Shown here one piece after another: positions 57,433 to 64,000 of a stretch of 64,000 bases of DNA. The number at the start of each line of letters is the position of its first letter. The first letter of the stretch is position 1. The notes below the pieces were generated by a model. The model was not told the DNA's origin and did not search any database. It worked only from the letters and a program-made list of their open reading frames with translations. Both the position numbers and the translations under genes were made by a program. This DNA comes from Allomyces arbusculus. Its lineage: Eukaryota; Blastocladiomycota; Blastocladiomycetes; Blastocladiales; Blastocladiaceae. The DNA lies in the NCBI GenBank assembly GCA_027604705.1, contig JADHYV010000070.1, forward strand, positions 1 through 64,000. Reading direction: 5' to 3'.

Positions 57433-58830
57433 TTACCACTCCGGCACGACCGCACACTTCAACGACTTGCCCGGCCGCCCGACACACACCCCCCCCTTGC
57501 TCAAATCAAAGTCCCAATTATGTTTCGGGCACGTCAGGATCGACCCGCGCACGGGCGGGGCCTTGAGCATATCGTACTGCTTGTGCGGGCAAAACCGGTC
57601 CACCTCGTACACTTTCCCGCCCGCACCGGCCACGCGGATCCGGTTTGGGTTGCCGGGGACCAGACCAAGTTGCGGTGCTGCGCGGGATGTGCCTTCCATG
57701 AGTTCGCCAAGGTCGGACTCGGACTCGGGTGGTTGCTCGGCGACCATCAAGTCCGTCTTGAGCAACGCGTGCACGAGTTCTTGCGCTGAGCAGTCGCGCG
57801 CCGAGAGGACTGGGTCGGGCGCGGGTGGCTCCACCGTATCAGCCGCGGGGGCGGCGGGTTTCGGGGCGCGGATGGGGGATGGCGGGCGGACGCCGCCGTC
57901 GTAGAGGAGGGCGCGCACGAGCGTGTCGGGGTCGTTGGCGGGCGGGACCATTGGTGAGGCTACGGGCGGTGGTGCCGGAGCCGGTGACGAAATGCCGAGT
58001 AGCTGCCTGGCGAGCGCGTTCATGTCGGTCGCAGCGCCCACGACGAGCGGGCCGCCGTTGCTGGTGACAGGCACCGGTGCGGCGGGCGCGGATGCGGCGC
58101 GCGTCGTGGGCACGGGTTCGAGAGCGACCCGGTCTGGAACTGGATCACCACTCCGCGACGTCTTCACCCTGTCACCCCCGACCTGCTCGAGGAATGCGTC
58201 CATCACTACGCCCTCGAACCGCTTCACGTCCGTCTTGCCGACACCCGCCCACACGACGCGGTGCAGCAACTCCGCGACGATCGGGACGACAGGTAAATGT
58301 TTCCACCCTTTTTTCGAGAGCAGCCGTAAATCGCCTACTGTACGCAACCGCTGCGCGGCGAGTGCCGCCACATCGGCCGCGGCCTCGTCGCGCGTCCACC
58401 CGTGCACGGCGGCCAGAGCATGGATGACCGTGGTGACGGGCAACGTCGGGGCGAGCGGGAACGTCGGCGGTGCGGGCGAGAACGTCGGTGGTTCGGGCGC
58501 GGACGCTGTGGACGGTGGCGCGGACGCTGTGGACGGTGGCGCGGACGATGCCGACGCGTTGGCCGTGGGCTTGTACGTGAGGTACATGTCGAGCGACGGC
58601 ATGGATGGGTCCGACGCGGCACCCGCGGCAGAGCCCTTGTACTTTTCCTTTTTCGCGGCCTTGGTGGGCTTGTCGCGCTTAGCGGTATCGTGGTCCTCGT
58701 GGTCCAAGTCGGATCCGGACGAGGAGTCGGAACTGCTGCCGCTGTCCCGGCCCCCACTGGACGCGTCCGAGTCGACGTCGGTGCCAGAGCGGTCGTATCC
58801 GATTTTTGCTGGTGGTTTGCTGCGGGCCAT
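57433..58830 (-). CDS. Protein with C-terminal Rieske [2Fe-2S] domain
   Basis: Function not recognised. A 465-aa intronless frame starting MARSKPPAKIGYDRSG (ATG at 58830, context CACCATGG). Residues 15-60 are Ser/Asp-rich. A 7-residue repeat SAPPSTA occurs twice near residues 95-110. A helical block around residues 130-210 (HALAAVHGWTRDEAAADVAA; KKGWKHLPVVPIVAELLHRV) may be a small domain. Three short motifs of the form xLvxaLL follow (MNALARQLLG, PDTLVRALLY, AQELVHALLK). The last 80 residues form a Rieske domain: FCPHKQYDML supplies Cys-x-His and LTCPKHNWDFDL supplies Cys-x2-His. No membrane segment is visible. The very end (KCAVVPEW) is short after the second cluster box, so the domain is compact. 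Confidence 0.75.
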   Translation of the reverse strand: MARSKPPAKIGYDRSGTDVDSDASSGGRDSGSSSDSSSGSDLDHEDHDTAKRDKPTKAAKKEKYKGSAAGAASDPSMPSLDMYLTYKPTANASASSAPPSTASAPPSTASAPEPPTFSPAPPTFPLAPTLPVTTVIHALAAVHGWTRDEAAADVAALAAQRLRTVGDLRLLSKKGWKHLPVVPIVAELLHRVVWAGVGKTDVKRFEGVVMDAFLEQVGGDRVKTSRSGDPVPDRVALEPVPTTRAASAPAAPVPVTSNGGPLVVGAATDMNALARQLLGISSPAPAPPPVASPMVPPANDPDTLVRALLYDGGVRPPSPIRAPKPAAPAADTVEPPAPDPVLSARDCSAQELVHALLKTDLMVAEQPPESESDLGELMEGTSRAAPQLGLVPGNPNRIRVAGAGGKVYEVDRFCPHKQYDMLKAPPVRGSILTCPKHNWDFDLSKGGVCVGRPGKSLKCAVVPEW

Positions 58831-59158
58831 GGTGGTGGAAAGGTGCAAGACGTGGTGCTGATGATGAGGATGGTGCAGTGTCGACAGTGGCAGGAGGCCA
58901 ACGATCGGCAGAGCGCAGTAACAAGTCACCGGACCACACGTGACAAACTCAACAACGCTGTCCTTTGGCTGCGCACCACCACCACCATCGCCATTGTCAG
59001 ACACATTTGGACCACCCATCAACACGCGGCTGGCCTGCAAACACGACCAAGCACCCCGACTGAATCGCATCCGATCAACCATACCCGCTGCTCAGATTGG
59101 CCAACCCTTAACTCGCCCACGCCAACGCTGCTCCCGCTCGAGCCCTGCGCCCTCAATC
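58831..59158. promoter_or_regulatory. Divergent promoter region, Rieske-domain gene / NSUN gene
   Basis: 328 bp between two start codons, with a CACGTGA element at 58937-58943 near the middle. Confidence 0.45.
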
Positions 59159-60202
59159 ATGTCGGGTCCCGAGGCCTTCAACAAGCACTTTTCCGGCGCT
59201 TTCGGCGCCGACCGGTGGGCAACGCTCCTGCCCGCGCTGCGCGCCCCGACACGTCATGCCGCCCTGATCAACCCTTTTTGCGAGCCCGCCGTCGTCCGCG
59301 ACGGCCTCGCGCGGTCCTCCGGCACGCTCTCCCGCATCCCGTGGCTCGGCGTCACGGCCATCACCTCGTTGGGGACCGACAACGCGCACCCCTTCCCGCA
59401 CCCGGAACGCGACGTGCACAATACCTGGTCCTATTACTGCATGGACCTCGCGTCAATGATGGCCGTTGAAGCGCTCGGCGTGCAAAAAGACGACGACGTG
59501 CTTGACATGTGCGCTGCCCCTGGCGGCAAGTCGCTCAACGTCATGTACCGCCTGTTCACTCCCGGCGACTCGGCACCGCACGGGACGTTGACGGCGAACG
59601 AGCCGTCGAGCGATCGCCGACTGCGGCTGCGCGACGTGTTGCACTCGCACGTGCCGAAATCTGTGCACGCGCAATTGAGCGTCACGGCCATGGACGGTGC
59701 CGCATTTGCCCGTGGGCATCGCCGGTTCACCAAGGTCTTGATTGACGCGCCGTGCTCGTCGGAGCGGCACGTCTTGCGCGACGCGGCAGAATTGGCCAAG
59801 TGGACGCCGGCGCGCGCCAAGTCGGCGGCAAAGCGGCAAGAGAAGCTGTTGTGGAGTGGGTTGAGCGTGCTGGTGCCTGGTGGCACGCTCGTCTACGCGA
59901 CGTGTTCGTTGAGCGAGGTGGAGAACGACGGGGTTGTAAAAAAGGTCTTGGCGCGGATTGCCAAGAAGCGCAAGCAGAGTAAAGCGTCCAAGCGGCGCGG
60001 GCACGGCGAGGATGAGGATGACGAGGATGAAGCCGAGGACGACGAGTGGGACGACGAGTCGGATTGGTGGAATCACGTCAAGATCAGCGTTACGCGGCGG
60101 CAGTGGCCGTTGGGCGAGCCCACCAAGTACGGGTGGCTCGTCCTGCCCGATACGGCGGATGGGTGGGGGCCGCTGTATTTCTGCGTCTTGAAATGTACAT
60201 GA
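59159..60202 (+). CDS. NOP2/Sun-family RNA m5C methyltransferase (NSUN3/NSUN4-like)
   Basis: Methylates cytosine C5 in RNA using S-adenosylmethionine. A 347-aa intronless frame. It begins with the short AFNKHFSGAFGADRWATLLP block of NSUN4/NSUN3. The SAM site is VLDMCAAPGGKSLNVM. Motif IV is DAPCSSERHV with the release cysteine, and motif VI is YATCSLSEVEND with the catalytic cysteine. A Lys-rich then Asp/Glu-rich insertion (about residues 265-305) precedes the C-terminal strands. NSUN3/4 act in mitochondria on tRNA or 12S rRNA; no clear mitochondrial presequence is visible here, so location is inferred. The stop lies only 15 bp from the stop of the convergent SMAP gene. Confidence 0.9.
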   Translation: MSGPEAFNKHFSGAFGADRWATLLPALRAPTRHAALINPFCEPAVVRDGLARSSGTLSRIPWLGVTAITSLGTDNAHPFPHPERDVHNTWSYYCMDLASMMAVEALGVQKDDDVLDMCAAPGGKSLNVMYRLFTPGDSAPHGTLTANEPSSDRRLRLRDVLHSHVPKSVHAQLSVTAMDGAAFARGHRRFTKVLIDAPCSSERHVLRDAAELAKWTPARAKSAAKRQEKLLWSGLSVLVPGGTLVYATCSLSEVENDGVVKKVLARIAKKRKQSKASKRRGHGEDEDDEDEAEDDEWDDESDWWNHVKISVTRRQWPLGEPTKYGWLVLPDTADGWGPLYFCVLKCT

Positions 60203-60217
60203 TTCTATAGATCCATT

Positions 60218-60930
60218 TTACCGGAAACCGATCCCACGACTGCGCCCCAGCTGCTTGCCGCGCTGCGTCGACCGGCCGGCCTCAAACTGCTTTTCGAGGT
60301 CGGCGGTGATGCGCTGCCCGTACTGGGCGTTGATGGCCGTTGGGCCCGTCGCGGATGCGCTCGATGCGGCAACTGGTGCATCTGCGTCGGTGCCGGCCTT
60401 TCTCGCGCCGAGCAAGCGCAAAAACTTGGATTGGCGGCCGGAATCGCCGAGGTCGGCCTGCGTCCAGTCGTTCCAGCGACCGGCAGGCGCAGCGGCTGGT
60501 GCTGGTGCCTGAGTCGGCGCGGATTTCGTTGCGGATGCCGCATTGGACTCGGTGTCGCTTGAGGACGAGTCCGAGGGGGGCGACGGGGAGCGCTCCTTTT
60601 CGGCCTTGGACGACTTGGACGACGACTTGTCCTTCTTCTCCTTCTTCTCCTTCTTCTCCTTCTTCTCCTTCTTCTCCTTCTTCTCCTTGTCCTTTTTTTC
60701 CTGTTTGCTCTTCTTCTTTTCCTTTTTGGCGACGGCCGCGTCGTCGGCCGAGGTCCTGGCCTTTTTCACAGGGCTGTCGTTGGCAGCAGCACCGACCGGC
60801 TCGTCGGCGCGCTCCCTACGTGGGACTGAATGGGTTGGTCTCCATTTGGCGTCGAGTGCAGGGCACAGCGCGTGGTTGGCGATACGGACTTGCGCTTCTT
60901 GCGCTTTTCGGAACGGTCAGAGGGCACCAT
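60218..60930 (-). CDS. Lys-rich protein with SMAP/KNOP1-type C-terminal domain
   Basis: Probably a nucleolar or nuclear protein, by analogy to the small-acidic-protein/KNOP1 family; molecular role unknown. Exon 1 is 60930..60890 and exon 2 is 60815..60218, with a 74-bp intron (GTCCGT...CGTAG, phase 2); 212 aa. The N-terminus is basic (SEKRKKRKERADE). A tandem KEKKEKK run follows, encoded by a 9-bp repeat. A Ser/Asp stretch comes next, then the conserved block WNDWTQADLGDSGRQSKFLR, LLGARK, and a final LEKQFEAGRSTQRGKQLGRS. The first exon is inferred from frame and splice consensus; the donor is not the usual GTACGT. Confidence 0.75.
60630..60690. repeat. 9-bp minisatellite coding KEK repeats
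   Basis: The unit CTTCTTCTC is repeated about six times almost perfectly inside the SMAP-domain gene and codes for the alternating Lys-Glu-Lys run. Such a pure purine/pyrimidine tract is expected to vary in copy number between strains. Confidence 0.8.
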
Positions 60931-61326
60931 GAAGAGGAGCTGCAGGATGTTGTTGCTGTTGGTGGAGGCGCGCGAAGCGACAGTCGGGCGGGATATTGAT
61001 CTTGCGGCCGAGGACGCCGAAGCAGGCCAGGTCGAGCGCCGGTCGAGAGGTGGAGTGGTGATCAAGCGGCTCCTGTTGTCGCGGTCACGCGCAGAGTCGT
61101 GACCGCGTTGCAGCTGAGCCACCCGGCTCACAGGTTTGGCCGACGCCATCGCCAACAATTCCGCTTTCGCGCGACCACCACCATGCGGACGCCGACGCCC
61201 CGCCTGCCTGCCAGCACGCGGCAGCAACTCTGCACGACTTGCTGCACAGGGCCCGAGGACGTGGACGACACGACCCCGACCGCGCGATCCCGCGGCAAAC
61301 CGCCTCAAGCGCACCTTTCTTCCACC
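60931..61326. promoter_or_regulatory. Divergent promoter region, SMAP gene / F-box gene
   Basis: 396 bp between two start codons. The F-box frame is open through most of it, so a longer N-terminus of that protein cannot be excluded. No TATA or CACGTG core was seen. Confidence 0.35.
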
Positions 61327-63429
61327 ATGGGCCAAACATTATCGCTCTGGCCCGGCGCGTCGGGCGCGCTAGCCGCGCCGGCCACGACGACCGCGACGCG
61401 TGCCGCCGACGAGCGCATCAATGCGCCCGACACAACCTCCCCCACGGTCCTGACCCCCGCCGAACCCGCCGCAGCACCGACCCTCTCGCCGACGCGCCTG
61501 CTCACGCACTTACCACCGGAGCTCCTCGCCATGATCGCCGCCTACCTCGACGACGCAGCGGGCCTCGCAGCGCGCGCCACGTGCCGCAAGCTCCGCTCGA
61601 TCATCCAGCGCACGCCACTCGGCCAGACGCTCAAGTTCCTCGTTGCACTCGACGCCGAGTACCAATTGGCGTTTGCGCTGTACCCGAGGTCGCAAGTCGC
61701 GAAAATTTACACGGCCACGACGGCCCTGCACCGCGTGCTTGAGCGACGCGCTGCAGTCGCCACGCGCGACCCGGCCAAGTTGCAAGCCGCGCGCGTCGTC
61801 TACGTCGAGCGCAGCCGCACCATGGCGCACCCGGAATGGCCCATGCTCGGCGTGGAAGTCTACCCGGCACGCACGACGTTTGAGCTACACCTGCCCATGG
61901 CCGACATGACGCTCCCCGCGACCGCCACGGGCTCTCCACCACGCGTCGTACGCCGCGGGTCGCTCGGGTCCTTATTTGTGCGCGTCGACATGCTCTACAT
62001 CATGATGTTTGCCAACGCGCAGGGGGACGTGCGCACTCCCGACGACCCGACGCACGGGATTGCCGTGCATTCGCACCAGACGGGGTCAATGGACGTGTGG
62101 ACGACCGACGCGGCTGTTGCGCGTACGCTCGGGATTCGAGTCGCGCAAGCGGCCGCGTTTCATCCAGACGACGCGCACGCGCTATTTCCGCGGCCCAACG
62201 ACAATGACCTCGTCGACGTGCCGCTCGTTCGCAACCTGGCCATTCTCACCGGTTACCCACCGGCCGGCCGCGCGATTCAGCGTCCGTGGCAGACGACGCT
62301 CGCGCACGTCATGCGCGTGTTCCAGGGATTGATGGGTCCTTACGGGGACCAGACGGAAATGACGTACGTTGCGCTGATGCGTGCGACCGAGTGGGAGACG
62401 GCCGATCCCGTGGAAGTACCGATACGCGCGGCGGCCATGGCCGCGACCGTGGCCGAAATCGATGCCGAGACCGAGCGCGCGCGGCTGCAGGGCGCCGTCA
62501 ACACGTCCGCGACGGCCGCCGCCACGGGCCTGACCTCGGCTGCGATGCGACCTAAAACGACGGCATGGGCGCTCGATACAGTCCTCGGTGTATCCCCGGC
62601 ATGGACTCTCGCCCCACCGCCCGGCGTGTGGACCGCGTCGCGCGTCTCCGCCGCCCGCCGGCGACTGCTCGCACACGTTGCAAACATGTACCGCGCCCGC
62701 GCGAAGCGCGCCGTGCGCGACGCCAAGTACCACGCGCTCGTTGACTCGATCGAGTTGCTCGATGTCGAGGCGTGGGTGCAGGGCAACGAGCCGGCGGTCG
62801 CGCGCGTCACGGCGCGCGTGAACGTCCCACGCGGAACAATTGCAGCTTTGTCGGTGCCGCGCAAACCCGCATGGACAGTTGCGCCGTGGCTCGAGCCGAT
62901 TCAGGGATTGTTCATGGGACCGTTCCGGACCCAAACGGCCGGCCGTGCAAGCGACGCCGCGACGCCGACGGAGAGTGGCGGTGGTGTCGGTGGTGGTGTG
63001 CCGAGTACGTCTGGTGATTCTGCCCCGCCAGTCGCTCCACCGCCGTCGCCCCAATCACCGCGTCTCGTTGGTGCTGGCAGCGATGACCCGGATCACGACC
63101 GGATCACGCTCGACGTGTACCTGCACCGGCTGCACAACGATACTAAGGCGCATATTGTTGCGAGCGGCATGCAGCTCGCGTCCTACATTCGCGGCACGCT
63201 TGGGGTCATGGACGCGCTCAAGGACGTTCCAGCCATCAAGGTCGCCGTGGCCGCTGTCCTGGCCATGGTGCCGTGCCCGGGCATGTGCAATGTGGATCGC
63301 GCGGCCGACATGGAAGGGATCGGTATTGAAGTGGTCGAGGAGAATGTGGAGGGGGCGGACGCGGGCGCGTCGGCTGAAGCACGACTCGTGGAGCTCCTGG
63401 AGCGTGCGGCGCGTGCGTGGATTGTATAG
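61327..63429 (+). CDS. F-box protein of unknown specificity, possible N-myristoylation site
   Basis: Likely substrate receptor for an SCF ubiquitin ligase. A 700-aa intronless frame is taken from the ATG at 61327 (TCCACCATGGG), giving MGQTLSLW, which matches the Gly2/Ser6 pattern of N-myristoylation. An in-frame ATG at 61183 would add 48 residues and bury that Gly. The F-box is near residues 58-95 (LLTHLPPELLAMIAAYLDDA, then CRKLRSII). The following 600 residues match no repeat type I know. They mix conserved-looking strands (AHPEWPMLGVEVYPARTTFE; LFVRVDMLYIMMFANAQGD) with Ala/Thr-rich stretches and a C-terminal helical block (MQLASYIRGTLGVMDALKDV). No membrane segment is obvious. Confidence 0.75.
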   Translation: MGQTLSLWPGASGALAAPATTTATRAADERINAPDTTSPTVLTPAEPAAAPTLSPTRLLTHLPPELLAMIAAYLDDAAGLAARATCRKLRSIIQRTPLGQTLKFLVALDAEYQLAFALYPRSQVAKIYTATTALHRVLERRAAVATRDPAKLQAARVVYVERSRTMAHPEWPMLGVEVYPARTTFELHLPMADMTLPATATGSPPRVVRRGSLGSLFVRVDMLYIMMFANAQGDVRTPDDPTHGIAVHSHQTGSMDVWTTDAAVARTLGIRVAQAAAFHPDDAHALFPRPNDNDLVDVPLVRNLAILTGYPPAGRAIQRPWQTTLAHVMRVFQGLMGPYGDQTEMTYVALMRATEWETADPVEVPIRAAAMAATVAEIDAETERARLQGAVNTSATAAATGLTSAAMRPKTTAWALDTVLGVSPAWTLAPPPGVWTASRVSAARRRLLAHVANMYRARAKRAVRDAKYHALVDSIELLDVEAWVQGNEPAVARVTARVNVPRGTIAALSVPRKPAWTVAPWLEPIQGLFMGPFRTQTAGRASDAATPTESGGGVGGGVPSTSGDSAPPVAPPPSPQSPRLVGAGSDDPDHDRITLDVYLHRLHNDTKAHIVASGMQLASYIRGTLGVMDALKDVPAIKVAVAAVLAMVPCPGMCNVDRAADMEGIGIEVVEENVEGADAGASAEARLVELLERAARAWIV

Positions 63430-64000
63430 AGAGCATATGGAGGGGGGCTGCGCCGCGGGCAGCGGGTGTACATAGCGTGGCAAGGAAGTCGTTTTTTTCC
63501 TATAGTTGTTAGTTTGTGACACGAGGTCAGGTTCACAGCGATCGGACGTTGGAAAGTGCGCTGTGCTCTGCAAAAAGTCGACTTGATAAGGACGGCGTGC
63601 AATATATCTCAGCGCTTCCCGCCCGCAAAAACGCAAAATGTGCTGAGCAAGAAGTTCGACCTGCAAACCTCAACAAACAAACAAAAAAGAATGCATGTAG
63701 GACGGTTCAAATGTCAGACTACAGCGTGAGAATTGCACGACTTGTACATTGCCTAATTCTCGCGACCGCGTACGTGCCGTGGACCAAGGCGTCACCACCG
63801 CGTCTGAGGATGCTCCGACTGCCAACCGAGTTTGAATTTGGCGTCTTTGCGGACCCGACATGATGATTTGTCGCGCATGGCGTCGATTTGGCCATGATCG
63901 AGGTCAGTCGAGTCGGTGATCGGCTTGAAGCCCAGCCGGTATCTTTCGCTTGTCTGCGTTCATCCAGCTGCGATCGCTACATTCGCTCCTGACCGGCCTT
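63430..64000. other. Intergenic tail of the window
   Basis: 571 bp, AT-richer than the coding regions, with an A-rich patch (63675-63695). No gene, RNA or repeat was recognised. Confidence 0.4.

Overview
The window looks like nuclear DNA of a zoosporic (early-diverging) fungus, most plausibly Blastocladiomycota or a chytrid. It is very GC-rich in coding sequence. Its genes carry short introns, mostly 64-92 bp, with GTACGT- or GTGCGT-like donors, CTGAC/CTAAC-type branch sites and YAG acceptors. A fungal-type inositolphosphorylceramide synthase (AUR1) points to fungi. An EF-hand NADPH oxidase and a rhodopsin-class (class A) GPCR, both rare in Dikarya, point to an early-diverging lineage. The placement is inference; no species is claimed. 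I see no recognisable transposon, virus-like element, CRISPR array or rRNA.

Layout. 0-11.5 kb: the N-terminal part of a Cdc4/Fbw7-type F-box protein (minus, cut by the window start), a Nudix diphosphoinositol polyphosphate hydrolase, Tim10, AUR1 (minus), a disordered Ser/Thr/Pro-rich protein, a tRNA-Val(CAC) (minus) and a divergent RhoGAP-like protein with six exons. 11.7-25 kb: the GATOR1/SEACIT subunit IML1/DEPDC5 (minus) head to head with the TFIIIC TPR subunit TFC4, then GTP cyclohydrolase I. 25.5-36.9 kb: an EF-hand NOX (minus) divergent from RACK1, whose second intron carries a U24-like box C/D snoRNA; a 45-residue metallothionein-like gene in three exons; and a WD40-like protein. 38.3-46.1 kb: an OSR1/SPAK-like Ste20 kinase, Miro/Gem1 (eight exons) and an LPAAT-type acyltransferase. 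47.5-55 kb (all minus): glucosidase II alpha, a class A GPCR and a plasma-membrane-type syntaxin (five exons). 56-63.4 kb: an acidic hypothetical protein, a C-terminal Rieske-domain protein (minus), an NSUN-type RNA m5C methyltransferase, a Lys-rich SMAP-domain protein (minus) and an F-box protein with a possible myristoylation signal.

The gene set is mostly conserved eukaryotic housekeeping: mitochondrial import and dynamics, sphingolipid, glycerolipid and pterin synthesis, ER glycoprotein processing, Pol III transcription, TORC1 control and translation. Signalling genes (GPCR, NOX, Ste20 kinase, RhoGAP) are interspersed. Several gene pairs are divergent and share short promoters, and a CACGTG-core motif recurs in many of these intergenic regions.

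Exon boundaries were worked out by hand from reading-frame continuity, splice consensus and family knowledge. No alignment or expression data were available.
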